The notes under the pieces are model-generated. The model had not been told where the DNA came from. It did no database searches and worked only from the letters and a program-made list of their open reading frames with translations. The translations under genes were made by a program, and so were the position numbers. A DNA stretch of 64,000 bases from positions 1 to 64,000 of the forward strand of contig DATAIT010000057.1 in assembly GCA_036262515.1 (NCBI GenBank), read 5' to 3'. This document shows positions 50,913 through 58,777 of this stretch, in pieces (position 1 is the first letter of the stretch; every line of letters starts with the position of its first letter). The stretch is from Acidimicrobiales bacterium. Its GTDB lineage: Bacteria; Actinomycetota; Acidimicrobiia; Acidimicrobiales; GCA-2861595.

Positions 50913-51533
50913 ATGGAAGGCGACAACAGGACTGAGGACCCGACGACCGAGGCGGCCGACGCTCGAGGGCGACGGTTCCGATCCGGCATCGTCGCCGCCG
51001 GCGCCGCCTTCGGGCTGACCCTCGCCGGACTCGGCGTGGCCGCCGGGCAGACCGACGGGCCGAGCACACAGCCCGACCCCGGGCCCGCCGTCGCTCCGGC
51101 CCCGGGCCCGGGCGGTCCCGGCGTGCGGGGCTTCCGCGGTGGTCCGGAGCACCACAAGGGCCCCGGTTTCGGCATCCACGGTGAGTTCACCACCAGGGCA
51201 CCCGGCGGCGGCTACCAGACCGTGGCCACGCAGCTCGGCGAGGTCACGGCCGTCAGCGCCTCGTCGCTCACGGTCAAGAGCGAGGACGGGTTCAGCCGGA
51301 CCTACGGCGTGGACGACAACACCATGGTCAACGCCGGCAACGACGGAATCGGCGACGTCGCCAAGGGCGACCAGGTTCACGTGATGGCTCTCGTAGCCGA
51401 TGGCAAGGCCAGCGCCGTCGACGTGCGCGACCTCACCCAGGACGCCAACCTGCGTGGCCACTGGGCGCCCGCCCCCATGCCCCACACGGCGCCGGGTACC
51501 GAGCCGGGCTCCACCACTACCACGACCAGCTGA
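50913..51533 (+). CDS. Exported protein with a DUF5666-like beta domain
   Basis: From ATG 50913, preceded by GAGAAGGAGAAGAC, the 206-residue product has a basic N-terminus and one hydrophobic segment (SGIVAAGAAFGLTLAGLGVA) that could be a signal peptide or anchor. A Pro/Gly-rich part (GPAVAPAPGPGGPGVRGFRG) follows, then a small domain with VATQLGEVTAVSASSLTVKS, EDGFSRTYGVDDNTMV and GDVAKGDQVHVMALVADGK. That pattern resembles DUF5666-type secreted proteins. The C-terminus is Thr-rich. Function unknown. A strong hairpin follows the stop. Confidence 0.65.
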   Translation: MEGDNRTEDPTTEAADARGRRFRSGIVAAGAAFGLTLAGLGVAAGQTDGPSTQPDPGPAVAPAPGPGGPGVRGFRGGPEHHKGPGFGIHGEFTTRAPGGGYQTVATQLGEVTAVSASSLTVKSEDGFSRTYGVDDNTMVNAGNDGIGDVAKGDQVHVMALVADGKASAVDVRDLTQDANLRGHWAPAPMPHTAPGTEPGSTTTTTS

Positions 51534-51551
51534 GAGCCGCCCGTTCCGTCA

Positions 51552-51581
51552 TGAGGAGGCCGCCGCGAGGCGGCCTCCTCA
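51552..51581 (+). terminator. Strong hairpin (13-bp stem, GCGA tetraloop)
   Basis: TGAGGAGGCCGCC pairs perfectly with GGCGGCCTCCTCA around a GCGA tetraloop, 18 nt after the stop at 51533. This is the clearest intrinsic-terminator-like structure in the window, though no T-tract follows. Confidence 0.7.
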
Positions 51582-51799
51582 CGCGCGAAGAGGCGGGGAC
51601 GGGCGGCCGGTGCCGTTTCGCCCGCCCCAGGCGGCGGGTACAAGGGCGTTCGTGCCGTCGCCTCCGTGGACCGGGACGACCCCCTGCGGCCGGTCCCGGT
51701 GAGCCTGAGGCCCGCTCGCCGCCGCCATCCCGAGGTCCACCGGCTCGATCCGTCCGACCGGCGCCCGGCGGCATCGGGCGCCCGTCGTCGGCTGCCGCC

Positions 51800-52295
51800 G
51801 AAGCGGTCAGCGACGCTCTCCGTCGGGGGTCGAACCGCTTCGTCGCCCGACGCCGGCGGGCCGGCGCCCTCACCCTGGCGGCGATGGGCTCGCTCGGCGC
51901 CGTCGCCACCTACCAGCTCGGGCTCGTCGAGCACCTCCCCGAGCCGCCCGGGCGCTGGCTCGATGCCGACCGCGTCGTGGTACGCCTCGGGGGAGGCGTA
52001 CCACTACCTGAAGACGCCCGACGCCGCCCTCGGGTTGCTGAGCTACGCCGTCACCCTCGTGCTGGCAGGGATGCGCGCCGATCGCGACCCGTCGACCCAG
52101 CCCTTCCTCTCACTCGCCTTCGGCGCCAAGGTCGTCGCCGACGCGGCGGGCGGGCTGTACCTGACCCTGGAGCAGGGCTCGAAGCACCGGCGGTTCTGCT
52201 CGTGGTGCCTGGGGGCGACCGCCTTCAGCATGGCGACCGTTCCCCAGGTGCTCCCCGAGGTGCGGGCCGCGTGGAGCACGCTCCGCAGCCGCTGA
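51800..52295 (+). pseudogene. VKOR-family (DsbB-like) membrane protein, frameshifted
   Basis: The N-terminal part lies in one frame (RRGSNRFVARRRRAGALTLA, AMGSLGAVATYQLGLVEHLP, to about 51975) and the rest in another (ASGEAYHYLKTPDAALGLLS, YAVTLVLAGMRADRDPSTQP, FCSWCLGATAFSMATVPQVL, to TGA 52295). Joined, they make a vitamin-K-epoxide-reductase-like membrane protein with a Cys-Ser-Trp-Cys pair. The shift near 51975-51990 disrupts translation unless it is a sequence error. The start is unclear; the preceding Arg/Pro-rich DNA does not decide it. Confidence 0.55.
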
Positions 52296-52345
52296 GCCCG
52301 CCGGCCGGCCCCGGCCGGGCAACCGAGGCCGATGGGCGCCGAGGG

Positions 52346-52817
52346 GCGCTGCCCCCCGCCATCGGGTCCCACCGGCTCGTCTCCGCCGGCGGCTCGGCTG
52401 CACTCGTCACGCCCGACGGCGAGGTCGACCCGGTACCCGCCCGACGGGCGCGACGGGTTTGCCGGGCGGGAAGGCGCGTTCGTCCCCATGGGGGCCTGGG
52501 CGGTGTCGGCCCTGGCCGCCGTGGGGCGCGTCGACGAGGCGCGCGAGCGGCTCGACCGGCTGTGCGCCGTGCTGCCGCCATTGCTGGCCGAAGAGGTCGA
52601 CCCCGCCACCGGCGCCATGCTCGGCAACGTCCCGCTCGTGTGGTCCCACGTGGAGCTGGCCCGGGCGCTGTACGTCGTCGAAGCGGCCGAGCGGCGGGCC
52701 CGGTGGGGCGCCGCCGGCCTGTGGGTATGGAGGATCGGACGGTACCTGCGCCTCCGGATGCGACCGGACAGGACGACACGGCGCGGGACGAGACAGCACG
52801 GGGAGGAAGCGGGATGA
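52346..52817 (+). pseudogene. GH15 (glucoamylase/trehalase-like) gene with an internal deletion
   Basis: The first piece reads ALPPAIGSHRLVSAGGSAAL then VTPDGEVDPVPARRA, like the first residues of GH15-type proteins (I-G-D-x-R-x-A-A-L-V-x-x-D-G-S-I-D-W). About 30 codons later another frame gives EGAFVPMGAWAVSALAAVGR, VDEARERLDRLCAVLPPLLA, EEVDPATGAMLGNVPLVWSH, which is the C-terminal catalytic end. Roughly 400 middle residues are missing and the frames do not match. TGA 52817 overlaps the SDR start (ATGA). Confidence 0.6.
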
Positions 52818-53818
52818 GCATCGGCCGCGGCACCACGGTGGTCGTGACGGGCGCCAGCTCCGGCATCGGCCGGGCGACGGTGCGCCTGCTGGGCCAGCGC
52901 GGGGCCGGCGTCGCCCTGCTGGCCCGCAACGTCGAAGCACTGGAGGCGGCGGCCAAGGAGGTCGAGGCGGCGGGCGGTCGTGCCCTCGTCGTGCCCGTCG
53001 ACGTCGCCGACGCCGAAGCCGTCGCTGATGCGGCCCGGCGCGTCGAGGAGGAGCTGGGGCCCATCGACGTGTGGGTCAACAACGCCATGACCGCCGTCCT
53101 CGCCCCCGTGTCGGAGACGTCGGCCGCCGAGTTCCGCAGGGTCACGGAGGTGACCTATCTCGGATACGTGCACGGCACGCTGGCGGTGCTGCCGAGGATG
53201 CGGAGCAGGGATCGAGGCGTCATCGTGCAGGTCGGCTCGGCCCTGGCGTACCGGTCGATCCCGCTCCAGGCCTCGTACTGCGCGGCCAAGCACGCCGTCA
53301 AGGGATTCACCGAGGCGTTGCGCTGCGAGCTGCTGCACGACCGGAGCAACGTCAAGGTCACGATGGTGCAGCTTCCCGGGGTGAACACGCCCCAGTTCGA
53401 GCAGGTGAAGACCACCCTGCCGAAGCACCCGATGCCCGTTCCACCCGTGTACCAGCCCGAGGTCGCCGCTCGCGCCATCGTGTGGGCCGCCGAGCATCCT
53501 CGCCGCCGCGAGGTCTACGTCGGCGGTCCGACGCCGCTGGTCGTGTGGGCAGGCCGGCTGGTGCCCGGCCTCGTCGACCGCTACCTCGCGGCCACGAACT
53601 ACAAGGCGCAGCAGGCCGGCGACCCCGTGGATCCCGACAGGCCGACATACCTGTGGCAGCCCGTGCCGGGCGACCGGGGCGCCCACGGCCGCTTCGACGA
53701 CATCGCCCACCCCCGCAGCCTCCAGTTCGCGGCGGCCGCCCGCCGCCGGTCGGTGGCGTTCGGCGCCGCCGCCGGGGCGCTGGTCGTCGGCGCCGCCGTC
53801 CGCCGGAGCCGCTCCTGA
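52814..53818 (+). CDS. Short-chain dehydrogenase/reductase
   Basis: The 334-residue protein begins at ATG 52814 behind GGGAGGAAGCGG. It shows the SDR motifs TGASSGIGRATVRLLGQRGA (cofactor), DVWVNNAMTAVLAPVSET (N-N-A), Ser in QVGSALAYRSIPLQ and the catalytic YCAAKHAVKG. The C-terminal extension (FDDIAHPRSLQFAAAARRRS) ends in a hydrophobic Ala/Val segment and Arg residues, which may touch the membrane. It is an NAD(P)-dependent oxidoreductase of unknown substrate. It converges with the hemerythrin gene 3 nt apart. Confidence 0.88.
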   Translation: MSIGRGTTVVVTGASSGIGRATVRLLGQRGAGVALLARNVEALEAAAKEVEAAGGRALVVPVDVADAEAVADAARRVEEELGPIDVWVNNAMTAVLAPVSETSAAEFRRVTEVTYLGYVHGTLAVLPRMRSRDRGVIVQVGSALAYRSIPLQASYCAAKHAVKGFTEALRCELLHDRSNVKVTMVQLPGVNTPQFEQVKTTLPKHPMPVPPVYQPEVAARAIVWAAEHPRRREVYVGGPTPLVVWAGRLVPGLVDRYLAATNYKAQQAGDPVDPDRPTYLWQPVPGDRGAHGRFDDIAHPRSLQFAAAARRRSVAFGAAAGALVVGAAVRRSRS

Positions 53819-53821
53819 GGT

Positions 53822-54385
53822 CTAGTTGCGGATGCGCCGGCGGGCCGCGTCGCGTGCCCGGTCGACGAGCCCGGCGCCGGCCCCGGCGGCCAGGTTGCCC
53901 GGCGGCGTGTCGGGGGAGCGGGGGTGCGGCCGGGTGGGAGCGACCTTCTTGGCCTTCTCCAGTGCGTCGCCGATCTCGGCCAGAACCTTGCGACCGAGGG
54001 CCTGGCGCACCTGGGGGAACAGCTCGCTCTCCTCTTCCTCGACGTGATGACGCGCGTTCTCGATGAGGACGGTCATCTTGGCGTGGAACCGCTCCTCGTC
54101 GGGCTTCATGCTGTCGAGCTCGGACGCCACCCACTTGACGATGTGATGCTCCTCGAGCGACTCGAGGACGTGCTCCTCGGCATCGGGGACCGACTCGCGG
54201 ACGGCCGGGTAGAAGACCTGCTCCTCGATGGCGGCGTGGACGGAGAGCTCCCGGATGATCTTCTCGGCCAGCTCCCGCTGCGCCACCATGGCTCCGGGGC
54301 CCGCCTTCTCGAACTTCTTGAACAGCGACTCGACGGTCTTGTGGTCCTGCTTCAGCAGCGTGATGGCATCCATGCACGTGGACAT
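53822..54385 (-). CDS. Hemerythrin HHE-domain protein
   Basis: The 187 residues contain a hemerythrin four-helix bundle: MDAITLLKQDHKTVESLFKK (first His), LSVHAAIEEQVFYPAVRESV (His/Glu pair), EEHHIVKWVASELDSMKPDE and NARHHVEEEESELFPQVRQA. It binds a di-iron centre and may sense or store oxygen or NO, a stress role suggested by its neighbours. ATG 54385 is used; ATG 54373 (MDAITLL) matches typical family starts. The basic Pro/Gly-rich tail is probably disordered. It is the last gene of the minus-strand stress operon. Confidence 0.85.
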   Translation of the reverse strand: MSTCMDAITLLKQDHKTVESLFKKFEKAGPGAMVAQRELAEKIIRELSVHAAIEEQVFYPAVRESVPDAEEHVLESLEEHHIVKWVASELDSMKPDEERFHAKMTVLIENARHHVEEEESELFPQVRQALGRKVLAEIGDALEKAKKVAPTRPHPRSPDTPPGNLAAGAGAGLVDRARDAARRRIRN

Positions 54386-54453
54386 TCCCCAACGGCCGCG
54401 CCGTTACCCACCGCCCTGCTCCTGCGCCCCATCGCTGGTCGCTGGTGCGGCGG

Positions 54454-55623
54454 TCAGCTCCGTCGGGCCAGGGCCTGCCACTCCTCGGCCAGCCGGCGCC
54501 GCTCGCGGTCGTCCCAATCGTCGCCGTGGCGGTCGTCGTCGCCAGCGCCGTTGCCCGAGGCCACCGACGTCGACGGCGTAGGGACGGCGGTCCCAGGGCC
54601 ATGCTGCGCCGACTGCCGCTCGAAGCGGCGCGGCGATTGCTTCTCCCGCCTGCCTCCGGCCGCAGGTGTTGCATCGGCCGGGCGAGGCGGAGCGACGTCG
54701 CCGGCCATCACCGCGCTCTGACGCTCCAGCTCGGCGTTGAGCTCGCCGCCGACCATGACGGCCAGTGCGCTGAGGTACAGCCACAGGAGCAGGACGACGA
54801 CCCCGGCGATGGACCCGTAGGTCTCGGCATAGGACCCGAAGCTGGTGACGTAGAACGAGAACAGCAGCGAGGCCCCCAGCCAGATGGCGGCGGCCAGGAT
54901 GCCACCGGGGCTCACCCATGCCCAATGCGGCGAGTCCCGGTTCGGCGCCAGGTAGTAGAAGGCCGCGAACAGCGCCGTCAGCGCGGCGAGCGCCAGGCCC
55001 CACCGGGCGATCGTCCACACCAGGACGAACGCGCCGCCGAAGGGCAGGTTGTCGCGGATGGCGTCTCCGAGCGGCTGGCCGAAGACGATGAGCACGGTGG
55101 CCGCGCCCCCGAGCACGGCGGTGGCCACCAGCAGTTCGAAGGCGACGAGGCGCTTCTTCACGAACGTCCGGTCCTGCTCGACGTCGTACGCGACGTCGAG
55201 GCCCACCTGCATGGCCGCCATCCCGGCCGAGGCGCTCCAGAGGGCGACCCCGACGCCGACCAGGGTGGCGACCACGGCAGCCCCGTCCGACTGGGCGCCC
55301 GCCTTCGCCAAGGCGTCGGTGAGCACCCGCGCCGCGTCGCCGGGCAGGATCGTCTTGATGGCGTCGCTCACGGAGGTGATCGTCGCGGCGCGGGCGTTGA
55401 ACAGGCCCATCAGGCCCACGAGGGCCAGCAGGGCCGGGAACACGGCGAGGAACCAGTAGAACGCCATGCCGGCCGAGATGATGCTGGCCCGGTCGTCCTT
55501 GAACTCCTTCACGGCCCGCCGCAGGCTCTGCTTCCAGTCCGGTGGGGAGAGCTCGAGCGGGGAGTCGGCCTCCGCACCCTCCCCCGTCTGGGGAGGGATC
55601 TCCTGCTCGTCACGCGCGCTCAC
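54454..55623 (-). CDS. YihY/BrkB-family inner membrane protein
   Basis: The 389-residue protein has six membrane spans of the YihY/virulence-factor-BrkB type (ISAGMAFYWFLAVFPALLAL, VGVGVALWSASAGMAAMQVG, FELLVATAVLGGAATVLIVF, GGILAAAIWLGASLLFSFYV, AGVVVLLLWLYLSALAVMVG) and the motif YGSIAGVVVLLLWLYLSA. The acidic N-terminus and the Asp/Arg-rich C-terminus are cytosolic. Proteins of this group are linked to envelope or osmotic stress but have no proven activity. GTG 55623 starts 13 nt after the DUF3618 stop, so it is in the same operon. Confidence 0.85.
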   Translation of the reverse strand: MSARDEQEIPPQTGEGAEADSPLELSPPDWKQSLRRAVKEFKDDRASIISAGMAFYWFLAVFPALLALVGLMGLFNARAATITSVSDAIKTILPGDAARVLTDALAKAGAQSDGAAVVATLVGVGVALWSASAGMAAMQVGLDVAYDVEQDRTFVKKRLVAFELLVATAVLGGAATVLIVFGQPLGDAIRDNLPFGGAFVLVWTIARWGLALAALTALFAAFYYLAPNRDSPHWAWVSPGGILAAAIWLGASLLFSFYVTSFGSYAETYGSIAGVVVLLLWLYLSALAVMVGGELNAELERQSAVMAGDVAPPRPADATPAAGGRREKQSPRRFERQSAQHGPGTAVPTPSTSVASGNGAGDDDRHGDDWDDRERRRLAEEWQALARRS

Positions 55624-55636
55624 CTGCGGGCTCCTC

Positions 55637-56584
55637 TCAGCGAACGGCAGCCCGCGCCCGGCGCGTGGTGGTGCCGCCGTTGGCTTTACTTGCGGCCGGC
55701 TTCCGCCGCGCCCGTGCCTGGCCGGTCGTGACGGCGGCGGCGTCCTCCGCCTTCGACTTCACCCTGCGGGTGGCGGCCCGCGCCTCGCCCTGGACGTCGT
55801 CGGTGGCCGCGCTGGCCTCCTCCTTCACCTGTTCGGCCGATCCGCGCGCGTCCTCCTTCACCTTCTCGGCCAGCAGCATCGCCTCGTCCTTCACCTGGGT
55901 GGCGGCGCCGGTGGCGCGCTGGCGCACCTCGCCGATGCTCTCCTGGGCCACGCCCTTGAGCTCCTCGGCCACCCCGCGCCCGGCCTCCAGCGCCTGCTGC
56001 TTCACCGGCTCGAGGCGCTCCTTGGCTTGGCCGCTGAGCTGGCGCTCGCGCTCGGTGGGGGGGATCCGGGATGCGAGCAGGAAGCCGCCACCGAAGACCA
56101 CCAGCCCGGCGACGAACGGATTCTCCTGCGTGCGCTGCCGCAGCGACCTGGGCGCGGAACGGGCCTGGTCGGACACCGACCCGGCGGCGTCACCGGCACG
56201 GGTGGCGAGGCTGCCCGCCGCGTTGCCGGCACGAGAGGCCGCCGAGCTCGCCGTGTCGCCCGCACGCGACGCCAGCTGCTTGGCCGGCCCGCGTCCGTTG
56301 CCGCTGCGGGCCCGGGCCGACGGGAGCTCGAACCCGTCGTCGGAGGCGTCGTCCGCACCGCCGTTGCCGACGATGGCGCCGCGGGCGCTACGGATCCCGT
56401 CGCGCACGATCCGCATGGGATTGACCCGGTACTTCACGTCGTCGACCTTCTCGGACACGTTGGTCTTCACCCGTCCCACCACCTTCTTGGGGGCCACCCG
56501 GTCGCCGATTGCTTCCAGGGTGTTGCCCAGCTCGTCGCGTGTCTGCTCGATGTCGCGCTTCACGTCCTCGGTGCGCCTAGCCAT
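55637..56584 (-). CDS. DUF3618 envelope protein
   Basis: The 315 residues start with the DUF3618 signature MARRTEDVKRDIEQTRDELG then NTLEAIGDRVAPKKVVGRVK. A long Ala/Gly/Ser-rich helical region, a single membrane segment (NPFVAGLVVFGGGFLLASRI) and a Lys/Ala/Glu-rich coiled repeat (SAEQVKEEASAATDDVQGEA) follow, similar to LEA-like stress proteins. It probably stabilises the envelope under stress. It overlaps the upstream holin-like gene by 8 nt (TAG at 56577). Function is not known at the molecular level. Confidence 0.8.
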   Translation of the reverse strand: MARRTEDVKRDIEQTRDELGNTLEAIGDRVAPKKVVGRVKTNVSEKVDDVKYRVNPMRIVRDGIRSARGAIVGNGGADDASDDGFELPSARARSGNGRGPAKQLASRAGDTASSAASRAGNAAGSLATRAGDAAGSVSDQARSAPRSLRQRTQENPFVAGLVVFGGGFLLASRIPPTERERQLSGQAKERLEPVKQQALEAGRGVAEELKGVAQESIGEVRQRATGAATQVKDEAMLLAEKVKEDARGSAEQVKEEASAATDDVQGEARAATRRVKSKAEDAAAVTTGQARARRKPAASKANGGTTTRRARAAVR

Positions 56585-57038
56585 TCCAGCTCCTCGTCAT
56601 CGGGCGCGAGGGCGTGGTGGAGGCGCCGCGCGAAAGGGATCCCTTCGCCACCTCCACGTCGTCGCGCAGGGTCTTGATCGTCTGCTCGGGCACCGGCTTG
56701 AACGACGCCAGCTTCTTGCGTCCGGCCGTTGCCATCAGGCCGCCGATGACCGCGAACAGCAGTCCGACGGCGAGGAAGGCGAGCCCCGTCGGGATGGCCT
56801 CGGCCAGACCCCACGCCGCCGCGAAGGCGAGCAGCAACGCCGCGAAGAACCCGGCGACGCCGGCGGCGGCCAGGAGCGCACCGGCCTTGGTGGCCTTGGA
56901 CACCTGGTCCTTGGTCTCCAGCTTGGCCAGCTCGACCTCCTTGCGCAGGAGGTCCTGCACCTGGCTGGTCATCTCCGAGAACAGCTCACCGAGCGGACGG
57001 TCGTCCACCGGCGGGTCGGCGTAGTGGTTGGCGGTCAC
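56577..57038 (-). CDS. Holin-superfamily (Actinobacterial holin-X-like) membrane protein
   Basis: The 153-residue protein opens with DRPLGELFSEMTSQVQDLLR and KEVELAKLETKDQVSKATKA, then two membrane spans (LAAAGVAGFFAALLLAFAAA, AFLAVGLLFAVIGGLMATAG). This is the usual pattern of chromosomal holin-X-like proteins that accompany DUF3618 genes in actinobacteria. The role is probably envelope maintenance and not phage lysis, since no phage genes are near. The start GTG overlaps the preceding stop (GTGA). Confidence 0.82.
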   Translation of the reverse strand: MTANHYADPPVDDRPLGELFSEMTSQVQDLLRKEVELAKLETKDQVSKATKAGALLAAAGVAGFFAALLLAFAAAWGLAEAIPTGLAFLAVGLLFAVIGGLMATAGRKKLASFKPVPEQTIKTLRDDVEVAKGSLSRGASTTPSRPMTRSWNG

Positions 57039-57832
57039 AGCGCGATCCCCCGATCGGTGCGGATGCCGGCACCGGCGCTCGCCAGCTCGCCGCGCCGCCC
57101 GACCGGGCGGGCGCGGACCGGCTCGTCCAGCTCGTCGAGCTCGTCCTCGCCGCCGCTCGACGCCCGGACGAAGCGGCCGACGCCGAAGCCGGCCACGGCC
57201 GCCACCATCAGGAAGGCGGCGGGCCGGCGGCGGGCGAAGCCGCGCACGTCGTCGAGCAGCGCCTCGAACTCGCCGGCCTCGACGTCGTCGGCCAGGCCAT
57301 GGATGCGTTCTGCGGCGCTGTGGATCTTCTCGGCACCCGAGGTGAGGTAGTCGCGGAACGCCTCTGCGTCACCGGTCGCACACGACGCCAGGGTCTCGGT
57401 GCTGCGGGCCAGCTTGGACAGTCCGTCGGCCGCCCGCCGCACCTGGACGTGGGCCTGCTCGGCGGTCCGCGACCGGGCCTCGTCGACCAGGGCTCGGGTC
57501 TGGTTCGCCAGCTCGGCTCGGACCTCGGTCGCCTGCGACTTGATGGTGCCCGTCAGCTCCTTGGCGTCGGCGCTGGCGGAGCGGGCCACGGCCTTGGTCT
57601 GGCTCTTGGCGACCCGCGCCACGTCCTGGCTGCGGGACTTGGCCTGGTCGGCCACGCGCTGGCTCTCGTTTGCCGTCGCGCTGGCGACCCGCTTGCCGTG
57701 ACGCGCCGAGGTCGACGCCACCTGCCGGGCCGAGCCGGTGCTCCGGGGGCCGGAGCCGGGCGACCGAGCGGACGAGCGTGCCGTGGCCGGGCCTCGCGTC
57801 GCTCGCTTGGGCGGTGTTGTCTGGGTTGGCAT
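57035..57832 (-). CDS. Ala/Ser/Arg-rich coiled protein with one membrane anchor
   Basis: The 265-residue product begins at ATG 57832 behind GAGGAGG. The N-terminal half is basic and disordered, then mixes helical Ala/Lys/Ser repeats (VADQAKSRSQDVARVAKSQT, AELANQTRALVDEARSRTAE). A conserved-looking block (SGAEKIHSAAERIHGLADDV) precedes one membrane segment (RPAAFLMVAAVAGFGVGRFV). It leads the operon that continues with holin-X, DUF3618, BrkB and hemerythrin. A SigF-like promoter lies 71-96 nt upstream. Function unknown. Confidence 0.72.
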   Translation of the reverse strand: MPTQTTPPKRATRGPATARSSARSPGSGPRSTGSARQVASTSARHGKRVASATANESQRVADQAKSRSQDVARVAKSQTKAVARSASADAKELTGTIKSQATEVRAELANQTRALVDEARSRTAEQAHVQVRRAADGLSKLARSTETLASCATGDAEAFRDYLTSGAEKIHSAAERIHGLADDVEAGEFEALLDDVRGFARRRPAAFLMVAAVAGFGVGRFVRASSGGEDELDELDEPVRARPVGRRGELASAGAGIRTDRGIAL

Positions 57833-57902
57833 GGTCGACCTCCTCGGAAGACAGCTGGGAGCCCGGGTCTGCCCGTCGCAGGTCGCCGGCTCAACGCGTG
57901 AT

Positions 57903-57928
57903 GTACCCGGCGCGACGCCACGAAAACC
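57903..57928 (-). promoter_or_regulatory. SigF/SigB-like promoter of the envelope-stress operon
   Basis: On the minus strand GGTTTT (57928-57923), 14 nt, then GGGTA (57908-57904) matches the GTTT-N14..16-GGGTA consensus of actinobacterial SigF/SigB. The start site would be about 60 nt before ATG 57832. Confidence 0.6.
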
Positions 57929-57969
57929 CTGTACAGGCAGGCCTGATGCCCGCGCGCCGGCTTTCCGGG

Positions 57970-57993
57970 GCGGATCCCCTTTCGAGGATCCGC
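57970..57993. terminator. Inverted repeat between two divergent stress promoters
   Basis: GCGGATCC and GGATCCGC form a perfect 8-bp stem around CCTTTCGA. It lies between the SigF-like promoters facing left (57903) and right (57998), so it is more likely a regulator site or a read-through block than a normal terminator. The remaining 57833-58189 sequence has no gene. Confidence 0.35.
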
Positions 57994-57997
57994 GTGC

Positions 57998-58022
57998 GGT
58001 TGTCCAGGGCCGTTTCCGGGTA
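57998..58022 (+). promoter_or_regulatory. SigF/SigB-like promoter facing the 58190 gene
   Basis: GGTTGT (57998-58003), exactly 14 nt, then GGGTA (58018-58022): the same spacing as the promoter facing the other way at 57928-57904. It would give a leader of about 160 nt ahead of ATG 58190. Confidence 0.5.
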
Positions 58023-58189
58023 GGGCGCGAGATGCCCTTTTCGCCATTGCCGGCTGCACCGGCCCACGGCGCCCTGCCGGACGTGGTCCACACCGTGTCA
58101 CGCCGGTGCCGGCGGCTGCGCCCCGGCGAGGGTGGCGCGCCTGCCAACGGGGCAGGATCGCCCGCCCCGTGTGCGGGTAAGGAGAGGTG

Positions 58190-58765
58190 ATGGGGGACAC
58201 AGGCGAGGAGGCTGCGAGGGCCGCCGGCACCGCCACAGCAGGTGAACCCGGCGCCGGGGGGCAGGCCGAGGGGGAGGGCGAGCGCCGGCAGACCGTCGCC
58301 GTCGCCGCGGCCAAGGGTGCCGCCGCCGGAGCGGTGGCCACAGTGGCCATGAGCGCGTGCATGCTCGCCGCCCAGAAGGCGGGGCTCATGGGGCGCCAGC
58401 CGCCGGCGCACATCGTCCGGGCCGCCACCGGGCGCAAGGTCGACGGACCGCCGCTGTCGGCCCTTTCGATCGCCGCCCATCTCGGCTTCGGGTCGGCCAC
58501 CGGCGCCGTGTACGCCGTCGCCACGGTCACCGGCCCGCGCTCGGGGACCTGGCGGCGGCCCTCGGCCGACCCCCGCACCGGCATGGCGTTCGGCCTCGCC
58601 GTGTGGGCGGTCAGCTACGCCGGGTGGGTCCCGGCCCTCGGGATCCTCGACCCGCCGTCGGAGGACCGCCTCGGGCGGCCGACCTCGATGGCCGCCGCCC
58701 ACGTCGTCTACGGCGCCGTGCTCGGACGCCTGCTGAGTGGCGGTCGGCCGCAGAGCCGTTCCTGA
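58190..58765 (+). CDS. YagU/DUF6789-like membrane protein
   Basis: From ATG 58190 behind GGAGAGG, the 191-residue product has an acidic disordered start and three or four hydrophobic spans (GAAAGAVATVAMSACMLAA, ALSIAAHLGFGSATGAVYAV, GMAFGLAVWAVSYAGWVPAL, AAHVVYGAVLGRLLSG). The H-L-x-x-G and H-x-x-Y-G elements resemble YagU/DUF1440-type proteins. Function unknown. It faces a SigF-like promoter shared with the stress operon on the other side, so it is probably stress-regulated. Confidence 0.65.
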   Translation: MGDTGEEAARAAGTATAGEPGAGGQAEGEGERRQTVAVAAAKGAAAGAVATVAMSACMLAAQKAGLMGRQPPAHIVRAATGRKVDGPPLSALSIAAHLGFGSATGAVYAVATVTGPRSGTWRRPSADPRTGMAFGLAVWAVSYAGWVPALGILDPPSEDRLGRPTSMAAAHVVYGAVLGRLLSGGRPQSRS

Positions 58766-58777
58766 GCCGGACCCGGG

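Noticed and set aside
56577-57038. Prophage holin
   Set aside because: No phage genes nearby; it belongs to the DUF3618-associated chromosomal holin-X-like group.
58170-58180. A further GGGTA in front of the 58190 gene as a SigF promoter
   Set aside because: No GTTT-like element at the right distance and it runs straight into the ribosome binding site.
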